Made by a program: the position numbers and the translations under genes | Notes under the pieces: model-generated | What the model was told of the DNA's origin: nothing | Seen by the model: the letters and a program-made list of their open reading frames with translations, nothing else | Databases searched by the model: none | In this document: positions 1-11,784 of the stretch, one piece after another | Layout: every line of letters begins with the position of its first letter | How positions within the stretch are numbered: position 1 is the stretch's first letter | DNA from: Alternaria dauci | Taxonomy: Eukaryota; Ascomycota; Dothideomycetes; Pleosporales; Pleosporaceae | Direction of reading: 5' to 3' | Length of the DNA: 64,000 bases | Assembly (NCBI RefSeq): GCF_042100115.1 | Contig: NC_091273.1 | Coordinates: 2,666,001-2,730,000, forward strand

Positions 1-1022
1 AGGGGGAAGGTCTATCGATAAGCATGCGAGCGGGGTGAATGCATGGCATCATCACTTTTGTTTGTAATATGAGCTTGCCGTACACCATATTCGTCCGTAC
101 CTTTCGGTCCCGTCGTTTGACACGTTTGTGTTCTGCTATAGATGACCTTGTTGGCCTCACGTGGTCGTGTACTCGGCACGTGCAACATTCCAAGCAACGG
201 CGGTATAACTAGGTAGCAAAGAACATCAAGAGCATGCAGCCAAGTAAGTGTGACGAGTGTGCGCAAGTGCAATAACATGGCAGGAAAGAAGGGTGGAAGT
301 AGTCGACTAAATCCCATGCTGGCCTGTCTCGTCTCGGTCGTCTCGAGCGATCTTGGCCAGATCCTTACTGCTGACCATAGCCGTGGGAGGCGGGTCCGCA
401 AAATCACAACTTGCTCCCGTCAGGCATGCAGGTTCGCTGTGACACCATGGACATGCGGCTCGGCTAAAAGGCACCGGATGCCATAATCCATCCCTCCGAG
501 GCGCTGGGTGCCCACTGCAAAAGTGTGCATGTACATGGCTGGCCGACGGCGTCGGAGCCGAGCCGATGCAGAGGCAAGACCATGTCTTGTGGAGCTGGAT
601 AATGGAGCGCACAAAAAGTAATCGCGTGTGTGGTGAGTCAGCTTGTGAATAGCTCGAGTTGTATCGCTGGACGTGGGTGAGAGAGGGGGGAGTAGCAACA
701 ACAGTATCACGAATCCTAAGACGAAGCGTGGGCGAGACGGGTGATCGGCCTCGATGGACTAATGGTAGCAGACGGCTCTGCAAACAATTCGCGTGTAGCA
801 GGCGTGGACACGGCAGGGCGGGCTTTAATTGGGACAGGGCTTATCTTTTGGCGCAGAAGCAAAGACCCCTGCCGGATGTCTTGGTAGGGTGCTCGTCATC
901 GCTAAGAAAAAGTTGACTTCGGCGCACTCTGGAGCCATCCTCAACATCTTTTGTTCGCCTTCCCTGTCCCCTATATCCCGCCATTGACCCCGTGAAGCTC
1001 TCCTGCGGCTTCCTCCATCCCA
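1..1022. other. Left-edge non-coding stretch
   Basis: No reading frame here looks like a protein and none has convincing splice partners. It probably holds the 5' flank and leader of the NADH dehydrogenase gene that starts at 1023. No tRNA, repeat or promoter element could be fixed with confidence. Confidence 0.5.
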
Positions 1023-2863
1023 ATGGCACCCAACATGAGGCCGCTTGCCGCTTCCGCCAACGTCCTGTCGCAGGTTCAGCTGGCTGGACGCAGGACCTTG
1101 AGCACACAGCGCCCGTCGCTTATCGCCAACAGGGCGCAATGGACGCCCCGGCCGACCCAGTACCAGATTGCCCTTCGCCAGTCTGTCCGCCAGCAGTCGA
1201 GCAGCGCGCCCAAGCCCAAGCCCAAGAGGTTCCGCCTCCTGCGCTGGACATGGCGCCTCACCTACCTCTCTGCCATTGCCGGTCTTGGATACATCGGATA
1301 CGGCATCTACGAGACTCGCAACCCCGCTGACCAGCCGCCGCCTGACCCGTCCAAGAAGACCCTTGTTGTCCTGGGTGAGTAGCCATTGAATCGATTGTGC
1401 GTCTTTCTAGCACGCTTCTGACACGCGGCAGGTACCGGTTGGGGCTCCGTCTCTCTGCTGAAGAAGCTCGACACGGAAAACTACAATGTCATCGTCGTCT
1501 CCCCCCGAAACTACTTCCTCTTCACTCCCCTGCTGCCCTCATGCACTGTCGGCACCATCGAGCACCGCTCCATCATGGAGCCCATCCGCAACTTCTTGCG
1601 CCACAAGAAGGCACAGGTCAAATACTACGAAGCTGAGGCCACCAAGATCGACTACGAGAAGAAGGTCGTCTACATCAGCGACGACTCGGACATCAAGGGC
1701 GACGTCTCGCAGACCGAGGTTCCCTTCGATATGCTGGTTGTTGGTGTTGGTGCTGAGAACGCCACTTTCGGTGCGTCATTCGCCTCCTTCCATCTGAACA
1801 AAGCTAACACATAACAGGCATTCCCGGTGTCAAGGAGAACGGTCTTTTCCTGAAGGAGGTCGGCGACGCCCAGCGCATCCGAAACCGCATCATGGACTGC
1901 TGCGAGACTGCTACCTTCAAGGACCAGTCTGACGAGGAGAAGAAGCGCCTGCTACACATGGTCGTTGTTGGCGGTGGTCCTACCGGTGTCGAGTTCGCTG
2001 GTGAGCTCCAGGACTTCTTCCACTCTGACTTGAAGAAGTGGCTCCCCGAGATCCAGGATAACTTCCACGTCACCCTCGTTGAGGCTCTGCCCAACGTCCT
2101 TCCCATGTTCTCCAAGCAGCTCATCGACTACACCGAGAAGACTTTCAAGGAGGAGACCATCACCATCCGCACAAAGACCATGGTCAAGAACGTCACACCA
2201 AAGTTCATCGAGGCTGAGTCGACTGGCCCAGACGGCAAGAAGCAGCTCGAGAAGATCCCTTACGGTCTTCTCGTCTGGGCTACCGGTAACGCTCTCCGAC
2301 CCATTGTCAAGGACCTCATCAACCAGATTCCCGCACAAAAGGACTCCCGCCGTGGTCTTGCCGTAAACGAGTACCTCGTCGTCAAGGGTACCGAGAACGT
2401 CTGGGCTGTTGGTGACTGCGCTGTTGCCAACTACGCCCCTACTGCCCAGGTTGCCGCTCAGGAGGGTGCTTTCCTCGCCCGCATGTTCAACAACATGGCC
2501 AAGACGTCCGAGATTGAGAACGAGCTTGCCGAGCTCTCCGTTGCCCAGGAGAAGGCACCAGGAAAGGAGGCCCGTGACAAGGTCTTTGGCGAGATCAAGG
2601 CTCTGCAGCAGAGGCTGAGGAGGATCAAGTCCATCGGTCCCTTTGAGTACTCCCACCAGGGTTCGCTCGCCTACATTGGTTCCGAGAAGGCTGTTGCCGA
2701 CATCTCATGGTTCGCTGGCAACATTGCTTCCGGTGGTACCATTACCTACATCTTCTGGCGCTCCGCATACCTCAGCATGTGCTTCAGCACCCGCAACAGG
2801 ATATTGGTCATGCTTGACTGGGCCAAGGCCAAGTGCTTCGGCCGTGATGTCTCTCGTGTCTAG
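1023..2863 (+). CDS. Alternative (type II) NADH:ubiquinone oxidoreductase, external type
   Basis: Rotenone-insensitive NADH dehydrogenase that passes electrons from NADH to ubiquinone at the mitochondrial inner membrane without pumping protons. Exons 1023-1374, 1432-1770 and 1818-2863 join cleanly into 578 aa. Residues 1-70 are rich in Arg/Ser/Ala and look like a mitochondrial targeting sequence; a membrane segment follows at about 78-96. The first FAD-binding Rossmann motif GTGWGS (118-123) is formed across intron 1. The second nucleotide-binding motif VVVGGGPTG is at about 279-287, and WAVGDCA (about 426-432) is the conserved FAD-contacting block. The N-terminal anchor before the first Rossmann fold fits the NDE class rather than matrix NDI. 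I see no EF-hand insertion, so it resembles the Ca-independent NDE form. Function is secure; the external orientation is inferred from family layout. Confidence 0.95.
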
Positions 2864-3348
2864 ACGCCTGTTTTAGCACTGGCGTTTCTCCTTTTCTAGA
2901 GATTCCCCAAAAGTTCGACTTCCTGAAGGTCAAATGCCATCGACGACGGCGTTGCCAATGTATACAACACACACACCTCCCGGCTTTTCTGTACGATTAC
3001 CAAGACATGTTTTGTATAAGGTTGTGATACCTTCGCAGTAGGGAGGGGGAGCTCTTCGGGTTTTCGGTCTGGTTACATTTTCTTGTTACTAGTCGAGCTC
3101 GGCGTTTTTGGTGCCATGTTCTTTGTCAAGGGTGGTTTAGATAGATATGGGTTCCCCGTTATTATTTTCAGACAAATCATAGAAACTATGATTAAATAAC
3201 GGAAGATCCAATTCAAGTGTTACCATGTTCAAGAATGTTCCCCATGTACCTTTTTCTTGCGCTCAGTGATTGTGACATATTCGAAAATGGTGTGCTTGTG
3301 TACGTTGTTGACTCATGGTGACAATAATGATTGTATCGTATGATAAGA

Positions 3349-3368
3349 TATATATATATATATATAGG
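3349..3368. repeat. (TA)n microsatellite
   Basis: A run of about nine TA units lies between the 3' ends of the convergent NADH dehydrogenase and PQ-loop genes. It is a simple repeat with no other visible role. The rest of 2864-3488 holds only 3' flanks. Confidence 0.85.
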
Positions 3369-3488
3369 TGTCGATGCAAATGCTCCCAAGAACGCCGAGT
3401 GTAAATGCTCCCGTCTATGCCATACATGCCCAATAAAATAGACTCCAACCATCATCTCAATGAGACATTATAGTTCGCGACTGGCTCA

Positions 3489-5072
3489 CTACCGGGGACT
3501 GCCCACAGCCCCATAACTCCTCGGACTCGCATGTCTACTCGTTCCCAAAAGCGCCCTGGCCTCATCCAACGCACTACCCTTGCCCTTGATCGGAATACTC
3601 TTGCTAGAGCTACCACTACTACCAGCCAAACTGGCCGGACTGCTTTCTCTCGGGGTATCCATGGGCGTATTCGCACGACTCACATTGGGCGTAGCAGCTA
3701 CACTAACAGCGGGTGCCCAGCCCCTCATCCACCCGCTTACCCGGCGCCAGTGCAGACTCCTGCGCACGAGCTTGCCGTGATCGTCGACGGTGATGATGAC
3801 TTCGTCGTCGCGGGGCAGCGGAGACCGACCACGCGGTGCGGCGTCGCCAAAGTACCAGAATTGGAGGCCGACGGCTGCGTCCATGAGGAGGACGCCGGCT
3901 GCGCCGAAGAAGAAGGGGGCTGCGCGGAGAACCCAGTTTTCTCGCACACTGCCCTCGGGATCGACCCAGCCGGAGCCTTCGCCAGGTGCGTAGTCGTACC
4001 ATGCACAGGGGTTGGTGAGTAGAGAACTCGAGTAGAAGAGGTTGCCGAAGAAGGCTGCTGCGAAGAGTGTGGGTGAGAGACCGGCTGTCGATTTGCGGAC
4101 TTGGTTCATGTATAGTTGCGGGAGGCGGGATCCAAGGTAGAGGAATGTGCTCATCCAGGAAAAGACTTTGCCAGCGATGGCTGCAGCGTTGGGTGAACTG
4201 TCTGTTGTGGTTGTGTGGGCTGTGAGGCTGCGGGCTCGGACGAGGCCGGGAGCGAAAGGACTTATCGGTTTGGCGGTGGTAGGGTTGATGAGTACTGCAA
4301 GCATAAGACTGACGTATAGGACAGTCTTGGGCGAGGGCATGGGTGAGCTCGATGCCGCAACCCGTACCTTGGGGTTCGGGGATGCACCAGACGGAGGTGT
4401 GTCTTGCCACGACTCTCTCGTGGGCATTGGTGAGCGCGCAAAGTTGGGTATCCTAAAAGTGTCCTTCATGTTTGAACGTGGTACGTCCTTTGCCGCAGTA
4501 TCCTGTGTGCTTTTCTGTTTGTCGGAAGGATCTTGGGGCGTCTTCGGGGGGCTCGATGTCTTGTTCGTGCCACTTATGCTCACCCCATCCAGAACTTGAT
4601 GCATGGCAGAGCCTCCAGCGCCTGAACCGCTGCCAGCCGAACCGCTTCTCCAACGTCCCCAGATGGGTCGCAGAGGCCTTCCGTGGTGCAGCATCTCATA
4701 CCACACCCACTGAGCGCACAGGCAGCAGTCTACAAAAACGTAGTACCCTGCGATTATGATCTGCCATGACGCCTGCCCCGTGAATAGGCAGCCGAGCAAG
4801 TTGGTCACGTCGCCCAACAGCCACTCGGTCAGGAAGAAGGCGCTCAAGCCCGACGTCGACTTCAACTTGTGATTCTTGTATATTTGTGGCAGCTGTGCGA
4901 ATAGCCAGGATACGATGCTACATGTGCCGAGCAGTGTAGAGATGAGCGCGAGGTTCGTGGGTATGCAGGTGTGGAAGGAGGCCGAGAGGTGGTAGAGGAA
5001 CTCGTTTGCGGGTTCACATGTTGGTGGTAACGAGGGTTTGGCTATATGTAGGGGGGATAGGTAGGGCGGCAT
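3489..5072 (-). CDS. PQ-loop repeat protein, probable vacuolar cationic amino-acid transporter (Ypq-like)
   Basis: Single-exon gene of 527 aa. It carries two PQ-loop repeats: the first has the motif AQLPQIYKNHKLKSTSG at about residues 58-75, and the second has SRLPQLYMNQVRKSTAG after a long polar linker. Each is followed by hydrophobic helices, giving about seven membrane segments overall. This layout with a long cytosolic linker is that of the fungal Ypq1-3 / PQLC2 family, which exports basic amino acids from the vacuole or lysosome. The linker (roughly 150-260) and the tail (about 450-527) are rich in Ser, Pro and Thr and look disordered, with possible phosphosites. It runs towards the NADH dehydrogenase gene. 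Family assignment is firm; substrate is inferred. Confidence 0.88.
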   Translation of the reverse strand: MPPYLSPLHIAKPSLPPTCEPANEFLYHLSASFHTCIPTNLALISTLLGTCSIVSWLFAQLPQIYKNHKLKSTSGLSAFFLTEWLLGDVTNLLGCLFTGQASWQIIIAGYYVFVDCCLCAQWVWYEMLHHGRPLRPIWGRWRSGSAGSGSGAGGSAMHQVLDGVSISGTNKTSSPPKTPQDPSDKQKSTQDTAAKDVPRSNMKDTFRIPNFARSPMPTRESWQDTPPSGASPNPKVRVAASSSPMPSPKTVLYVSLMLAVLINPTTAKPISPFAPGLVRARSLTAHTTTTDSSPNAAAIAGKVFSWMSTFLYLGSRLPQLYMNQVRKSTAGLSPTLFAAAFFGNLFYSSSLLTNPCAWYDYAPGEGSGWVDPEGSVRENWVLRAAPFFFGAAGVLLMDAAVGLQFWYFGDAAPRGRSPLPRDDEVIITVDDHGKLVRRSLHWRRVSGWMRGWAPAVSVAATPNVSRANTPMDTPRESSPASLAGSSGSSSKSIPIKGKGSALDEARALLGTSRHASPRSYGAVGSPR

Positions 5073-6399
5073 GGTGCCATACGTCGAGTGCGAGGGTCCG
5101 GGGGGAAAGTAGCGACACGGCTTTCCAAGGCTGAGAATTCCGTGTAGAGTTGGTTATAACTGCCAACCCGTGTGTTTTCCTCGCGCGTCTTGCTCGTTGC
5201 TTCTTCCTCGCGTCTCGGTAGCACAGGCTGAGTGGTCAGGTGCTGGTTCGGGCCCTTGGTACAGCCACCGAGGTGTGGGTGCAGCCTCGTATACAAGACA
5301 CGGGCAACGTCAACGTCAGAATCCAAAGATGAATCTGGCGACTGGGTTTCTAGACGTGTTTCCAAGTCAACGCGCGATAGTCGTTGATCCGGTCCGTCGC
5401 TGATAAGAGTTGGCGTGCAGAACAAGAAGTTATAACAAGCACAGAAAGCGCACAGTGCAGGTGATGGAAGAGGAAGAGCAGCAGAGAAGGCACAAGACGT
5501 CAGCAAAGTGTGACAGAAGACACGGCGCAACGCAGCGGCCGTCGACAGTCAACAGTCATGGCCGCCAGCCAAGGGTAGACTCGATAAAGGAAGCTCTCCA
5601 CATACTAGAGGATCTCCCGGGCGGGCTCGCATGACCGATACTGGGCCAAGCGGCCTCCATTACGGCTAGGGCAGGCATACGGGTGATCAGTGTGACTTGC
5701 GCGGGTGGGATGCGATGAGTGATAGATAAGAGTTGCTTATCTCGAGGCAAACGGCGGGCACGCGACTGTCCTAGCGCACTGTCACATTTCCCCTTGCCGC
5801 TGCTTGCGAGCCTTGGCCCTGCGCATCATCTCCGCGCCCTCGGCGGAAGGCTTGCCGGCTGGCTCGCACAACATCGACATAACATCGCCAGATCCACGCG
5901 CATCAGAGATCAGATCGACTTCAATCTCAAGTCGCCCTCTAGCGCGTCCCGCATGGTCACAATGCATGCCATCTGCCCCTCCTCCGCCATCGGAATGGGG
6001 TCCTTCGCTTCGGCCTCCAAGCGTCAACTAATATACTCCACTAAGATCAGCCTCGAAACGTAACAGAAACCCACCATCGAGCAGAGAGACGAGGGATCGC
6101 AGTGTCTCGACTTTCCTGGGAGTTGCACGTCGGGGGGGAGGGGGGGGGATGGACCAGTCTGGGAAGTGCTACCGGAAACACAGGACGCAAGCAAGTTTGA
6201 AAATATTATGATTGGAATTATCACACACGGTATGCGTGTATCGTTGAATCCGGGTAACTTTTGCGACCTGCGGCACCCCATGTCTAGACAACGTCACCGC
6301 CATTTTCGACCCTGGCGTATCTACCCTCCTTCTGAGCCTTCCATCTGGGACTGCAATCCGTCAGCACGACCCAGCATGCGACGGAGCCGAGTGAACATA
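5073..6399. other. Intergenic stretch with no supported gene
   Basis: Contains the 5' flank of the PQ-loop gene and the 3' flank of the membrane-protein gene ending at 6400. A short minus-strand frame (5782-6027) ends in a basic Arg/Lys/Gln tail, but it has no clear start, intron signals or recognisable motif, so I do not call it. Confidence 0.4.
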
Positions 6400-7169
6400 C
6401 TAGAAGAAGTTCCTGAAGCCAACAATACCAGCAGTCATGGCTGCATATCCGCCCAGCAGCCTTGACCAATTGCCCTCCTGTCCAACAGCCAACGCGACGA
6501 GATCGTACACTAGGCACCCTCCGAATATCCAGTCGCTCATGCTGGCCGCTGCTGCGAATCCAACGCCAGTAGCGACCTGCACGAGCGAGCTAGGTTCCAC
6601 GCCGACATAGTAGGCTGCCGATGTGTTATGAAGGAGGTCCAGTACACCGATACCTGCGAATGTCTTCGCAACGATGTGGGTGAGGAAGTTGGGCGTCGAG
6701 CGTGTGTCGAGCGGTTCGAGCGCTGTAGCAATATAGCCAACTTGGGCCAATGTGTTGATGATAACGAAGATATTTGACGTCGCCAGGTCGTTTGAGTTCC
6801 AGAAGAACATCCAGGCTGTCGCACATGTCAGTATTCGTTGTCCAGGACCAGAACGATATCTCAACGGTAAGACGTACTTCCAATGCAAAAGTTTCCCAAG
6901 CTGTAGACCCACGCGAACTTGTTCATCATCGCGCACTCCTGTGCGTTACCGTCCTGCTTCCACAGTTTCCACAACCAGACCAGCTGGAAGATTTGCTGTG
7001 GAAAGAAGAATGCGCCGATAAAGTATGGATATGGGCTGAAGGCTGCAAGATTCCGGTTGTGAATGTCCATCATGTTAGGCGACGAAAAAATGCCATATTG
7101 TTGCAGTGCAAAATCATAGATGAAGGAAGCCGGCGCAAGATAGCGCACTGTGGATTGTGTGTTGCCCAT
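6400..7169 (-). CDS. Multi-pass membrane protein of unknown function
   Basis: Two exons, 6878-7169 and 6400-6815, joined by a 62-nt GTACGT...CAG intron, give 235 aa. The splice restores the reading NFCIG-T-WMFFWN. The start was chosen at 7169 (MGNTQSTVRYLAP) because everything downstream reads as one hydrophobic protein with about six membrane segments. Notable pieces are the aromatic GAFFFPQQIFQLVWLWKLWK near residue 50-70 and a glycine-rich last helix ending in FRNFF. I do not recognise the family. Its small size and several Trp residues in helices are reminiscent of fungal DUF-type integral membrane proteins, but no function should be inferred. Confidence 0.75.
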
Positions 7170-7576
7170 GCTGACGGCTGCGACAAAGTTCGAGATGGTA
7201 GTGGTGAAGGAAGACGAACGGTCACGTGCACGGAAGCGATGCAGAGGTATAGGATTGTGAATGCAGGATAGGATTACATGCAAAAGTGTGGTATGCTATT
7301 GTCTTTGTACCACCATCTCAAGTCGCGTCTGTCATGAATCGAAGACGTCATTCCATAAACGCGATCCCATCTGCAGGGTCCAGCGCCCGATTCGGCATGA
7401 ACATCATCTTCATCATCGTGATGTCGGGACCCGGCGGAACGTGTCGCACCGACTGCAACTGCACTAGCATCTCGTATCGTCTCGGCTTCGGCGTGCTTGC
7501 GTCAACATCTCCGACATTGGTTGTATCGCAGATGCGAAAGCCTTGAACTTGGTGCCATGTCTATTCTCGATAATGT

Positions 7577-9039
7577 CTACGGCTCATACTTCAATCCACT
7601 CTCCTCGCACAACTTCTGCAGATAGTCATATGCATCTTCAGGCTCACTACGCCACTCCCTATCGTCTGCAACATACACCTGCCGCAACTGGGGGAACGAT
7701 GCTCTCCAATCACCTTTAACAAAGTCCTTCAGGAGCAATGTCAAGTCTTTTGCGCCCCAGCCGGCGTTAAGAAAGTCGTCGGTCAAGAAAAGTTTTTCCA
7801 TGCTCGATGGTATAGCTTCCTCTAGCCTGGGCGCACAGAAAGCCATGTAGCCTAGCAGCACAGCAGGCGGGGGGAGGAGGGAGGAAAGAACAGGAAAGTC
7901 GCGAAAAGTACACATACCGTTTACGAGGCTGTCCACGTCTGGCTAGGCGATTCAATTTGTGATTCGAATCTCAAATGTTCGAAAGTCCTTTTGACGATGT
8001 TAAACGCTGCATTGAGCGGCCCACAATCCAGCCATTCTTCGCGGGCAGTCCAGTATTCGTAGTCCAATGTCCTGAGAGTTGGCGTACAAGAGAGCAGTTT
8101 AGCGAGCGTGTCTGGCGTCACTGAAGAGTCGTAGAGTCTCAAAGTCGTCAGGTTTGAGCAGAGCGGTGGAGATTCCATTTTCCGTAATCCCTCGCAAGCA
8201 ACCTCGTCCATCAAATTCATCTCAATGGTCTGGATCATCGGACACCAGAAGAAACTCCAATACCCTTTCCAGTCACCCCGACTCCACAGGTCAGGCTCTT
8301 CTTCATCCTCACCACGAATGTGCGTATATCCCATGGTTATCTTTCGAAGGCTGCCACTTCTTGGCAATTGTTCTGTGGCTTGGATAGCCGGTAAGTGCCA
8401 CAAGACCATGGGGATAAATACTACGTCGTCTCCAATGTGAAACCCTAGATGAAGCGACGCGAGATTGGGACACATGCATATGAGCAGCGCGATCGTAGCA
8501 TCCAGGTCGTACTGCAGGACAGAATCATACCAAAACTGATCGATAACTGTAAAAGAATCTCCAAGTCCATCGCGCCGCATTTTTGTTGCCACACCGTTTC
8601 CGGCAGCCATGGCTAGCCGCTGGTTCGCAGTCGTCCAGTCCTTGCCTGCAAAAAGTTTCCGCCTCACTGGCAGACTCCGTCTGCGCCGCGGGCGGACATC
8701 CCAAAACGACCAGTAACCACTGACTACCGTACTCTGCAATTTGACATGGGTGATGGTTTGCGCATATGTAGGTCTCGCCAAGATTGTTCGGAGGAGCAGA
8801 CTGGGACGGAGGGATTGTGCGACATGCTGGCGGTCAACAGTCAGAGGGCGGATTGGTTCGCTGGCTTTCTACGTCAGGTTGATGTGGTTGTAGAGTCGTC
8901 CGGTCGTCTTTACGTGCAGAGCTTTGCAGCTTTGAGAAAGATTAGAAATGTCCGCGTGTGAAGGGACGTCGTCAAGTATGTATGCCAGAAGCTCCTGTGG
9001 AAGCTGAAGTAGCGGACAAAAGCTATCTGGGGGGTTCAT
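7577..9039 (-). CDS. F-box protein with leucine-rich-like repeats; in-frame TAG near the F-box
   Basis: Residues from about 10 onward form an F-box (LLQLPQELLAYILDDV ... CKALHVKTTGRLYNHINL), the adaptor module that binds Skp1 in SCF ubiquitin ligases. The rest is an LRR-like substrate-binding region. The last intron is clear: 7827-7924, phase 2, joining WTAS to LEEAIPSS. The start is placed at 9039 (MNPPDSF). A TAG at 8869-8871 interrupts the frame directly after the F-box, and the same frame continues with family-like residues (LLLRTILARPTYAQ). An 87-nt GT-AG intron at 8827-8913 would bypass the stop and keep frame, giving 425 aa with exons 8914-9039, 7925-8826 and 7577-7826, but it would remove the end of the F-box. 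The gene is therefore either unusually spliced or carries a nonsense mutation. Confidence 0.7.
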
Positions 9040-9971
9040 GATGTATTTTCGGGAGTATTGAGTAGGTAGGTCGGTTTTGACGAAGACGGTGTCACAGTGT
9101 TCAGGCGGAGGCGAGCCGGAGTTTGTTGGCATGTTACCCCGAGATCCCTGTAGACACTGCATCAACCCATCCATCGCCCTAGCTGTGAACAACAGCTTTA
9201 GGGTCATGAATTCATGTATATCATTTTACGAAAACTGTTTCGAGGCAATGCCGTTCTCAGTCCTACCTCGGCAAGCCTTGCAGCCAAACCCAGTATGCTG
9301 CGACCTTCTTTACATGGCATGATTCCTGTTACTGGGTAACACAACTTACATATGTACTCAATCCTGGCAACGTCGCATGCTTCTGGTCGTCAGCTTGCGT
9401 GGCCAGCAATGCAATTTGAGAGTGATGCTTGGAGAAAGAGTTCGGGTTGGAATTCGATCTCCAAGTATACATGCCTTGGTAATTAAGGATGGATGTATTC
9501 AGGTTCCTAGTTTCATGAAACCAGAATCTTTGAGTTCAGTCTATCGTGCAATACAGGACTTTACATGGAATGAAGAGTTTCGCTAAGAGACTGAAAGCAC
9601 GTCTTTGTTTGGAGACACTCCTCAGTAATATTCCTGTCTTAGCGCCGGATGTATGACTCGTGTAATTACCCACTAGCGTTCCCCGCATGTACGCCCGCAC
9701 GCCATGGACGGGCACTACGAGACAAAATCGCACGGCACGAACCACGCTCCCGACTTGTGCAGAAATATTCCGATATTTTTGCGTGTAAAATGGGGCACTG
9801 TAAGGCAGCCTCCAAGCATGAGTCGTTTATTTGCTCATGTCTTGCTCTGTGGTTTCACCTCTGCCTCTCTTCTCCTCAACCTCCATTCCGTCACGCAAGA
9901 GCACTATTTGCTCTTCTGCAACCTTTCTCTCTAAAACTCAAGGCCCTGGCCATTGAAAAAGCTACCAAATC
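9040..9971. other. Divergent intergenic region, F-box gene / glycosidase gene
   Basis: No coding frame is supported. The last part (about 9840-9965) is pyrimidine-rich, typical of fungal promoters and leaders just upstream of a start codon, here that of the glycosidase at 9972. Confidence 0.45.
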
Positions 9972-11684
9972 ATGACAGGAATGTCGATCCCACACCTTCG
10001 CAAGACCAAAACCTCAAGCCAGCTCATCGTCAATGGCGAACCTTTCCTCATGCTCAGTGCCGAGCTGCACAACTCTACATTGAGCTCAGCAAAGTACATG
10101 GCCGATGACAAGATATGGCAGAACATGCGTGCAATGCACATCAACACGATGCTCGGTTCCGTTTCCTGGGAACAAGTTGAGCCAGTAGAGGGTCATTTTG
10201 ACTTCTCAAACCTCGACGCTGTGATTCTAGCTGCGCGCGAACACAGCATCAAGCTTGTGCTACTTTGGTTCGGCAGCTTCAAGAATGCGCTCAGCACATA
10301 TGTGCCTGCTTGGGTCAAGAAGGATGTGAAGAGGTTCCCGAGAGTGCACACATTGGAAGCAGGAGGCAAACGGAGAACGCTGGAGCTGCTAAGTCCATTC
10401 TCTGAGGCGGCATGGACGGCTGACGCAAAGGCGTTTGCGAAACTCATGGCGCATCTGAAGGAATTTGATGGGCAACATAGTACCGTGCTAATGGTGCAAG
10501 TTGAGAACGAGACTGGCCTGTTGGGCGATTCCAGAGATCGCTCAAAGGTCGCGGATGAGAAGTTCCACGAGCCTATACCTAAAGAGCTGCTTGAGCATCT
10601 GCAGTCGAAGAGCGCTGGGCTACATCCAGAGCTCCAGAGACGGTACGACGTCAGCGCAGCTAAAGCAGGCGAAACATCATGGACAGAGCTTTTCGGTGCC
10701 GACGACATCATCAACGCTAATGAGATGTTCATGGCAGACGCCTACTCAAAGTACATCAATCATGTCACATCTGCTGGCAAAGCCGAATATCCAATACCCC
10801 TGTACGCCAACGTCTGGCTGAACTTCGACAATCCCACCGATCTCGATCTTACCGATATACCTGTTGTAGTGGGTGGCGGAGAAAAGGCGGGCATCTACCC
10901 ATCCGGCGGCCCATGTCCGCACACACTGGACGTCTACACCTTCAATGCCCCTAGCCTAGATTTCATAGCACCGGACTTATACTTCCACGACTATGAGACG
11001 ACCTGCCAGAACTACAGACATAACGGTCAGCCGTTATTCATACCCGAACAGAGGCGTGACGAGAAAGGAGCGCGACGAATCTGGAGTGCGTATGCCAACT
11101 ACCTTGCGTTGGGATGCTCTCCATTTGGTATCGATTCTCTTGCAGCATCCGAAAGCGCTTTCACGAAGCATTACGGCTTGATCAATTCATTGCGAAAGCA
11201 GATTCTAGAAGCACAGGCGAACCGACCTGAAGATATGATGGGCTTCTTCTTTGATGACTTCGTCGATGGTCAGAAAATCAGCGAGAAGCCTCGTACCAAG
11301 ACAATGGGTGGCTTCCAGGTCATCATAGAACGTGCGTTCGTTTTTGGTAAACCGGGGCCTGGAGCGGGTATGGTCATACACCAAGGTGATGGAAAGTTCC
11401 TATGCGCCGGCTGGGGCTTCAATCTCTCCTTCAAAAGCGCCAATCCAAAGTCAACCTTCACTGGCATTCTGCACGCAGAGGAGAAGGAAGTCAATCCTGA
11501 GACTTGCGAGCTGTCGAAGCTGAAGATCCTAGGTGGTGACGAGACAAGAAGTGGCGAGTTTCTGATCATGCCAAACGAAGACCCCGACTATGGAGGTTTT
11601 CCCATCGCAGTGACCATCCCGGCTAGAACCTGCATTGCTGAGTGCTGGGCATATAGTCTTGAAGAAAGTGAGGAAGACTTTTGA
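9972..11684 (+). CDS. Glycoside hydrolase, GH35/GH42-like beta-galactosidase with C-terminal DUF5597-like domain
   Basis: Single-exon gene, 570 aa, no signal peptide, so probably intracellular. The N-terminal (beta/alpha)8-type domain shows INTMLGSVSWEQVEPVEG (about 57-74), characteristic of beta-galactosidase-like enzymes. VQVENE (175-180) holds the probable acid/base Glu180, and PLFIPEQRRDE around Glu359 is the probable nucleophile site. The C-terminal third looks like the DUF5597 domain often attached to such enzymes in fungi and bacteria. The enzyme should hydrolyse a beta-galactoside or related oligosaccharide. It lies next to a Zn2Cys6 regulator and an MFS sugar transporter, which suggests a small catabolic cluster in which the imported sugar is cleaved inside the cell. 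Exact substrate unknown. Confidence 0.85.
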   Translation: MTGMSIPHLRKTKTSSQLIVNGEPFLMLSAELHNSTLSSAKYMADDKIWQNMRAMHINTMLGSVSWEQVEPVEGHFDFSNLDAVILAAREHSIKLVLLWFGSFKNALSTYVPAWVKKDVKRFPRVHTLEAGGKRRTLELLSPFSEAAWTADAKAFAKLMAHLKEFDGQHSTVLMVQVENETGLLGDSRDRSKVADEKFHEPIPKELLEHLQSKSAGLHPELQRRYDVSAAKAGETSWTELFGADDIINANEMFMADAYSKYINHVTSAGKAEYPIPLYANVWLNFDNPTDLDLTDIPVVVGGGEKAGIYPSGGPCPHTLDVYTFNAPSLDFIAPDLYFHDYETTCQNYRHNGQPLFIPEQRRDEKGARRIWSAYANYLALGCSPFGIDSLAASESAFTKHYGLINSLRKQILEAQANRPEDMMGFFFDDFVDGQKISEKPRTKTMGGFQVIIERAFVFGKPGPGAGMVIHQGDGKFLCAGWGFNLSFKSANPKSTFTGILHAEEKEVNPETCELSKLKILGGDETRSGEFLIMPNEDPDYGGFPIAVTIPARTCIAECWAYSLEESEEDF

Positions 11685-11784
11685 ACAGCTTACGCAATAG
11701 ATAGCTAGCATATTGCGACATAGATAATTTCGATAGAGTTATATCGCGATCAGCCACACCTGCTATGCTATAGAGAGCGTGAGA

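Noticed and set aside
1952..2656. 234-codon minus-strand frame inside the NADH dehydrogenase gene
   Set aside because: Leu/Val-rich antisense shadow of a clearly conserved gene.
5782..6027. Small minus-strand frame ending in a basic Arg/Lys/Gln tail
   Set aside because: No good start codon context, no conserved motif; the frame upstream is Gly-rich and unlike protein.
7577..7936. Frameshift near 7930 in the F-box gene
   Set aside because: Explained by a proper phase-2 intron (7827-7924) that restores the conserved C-terminus.
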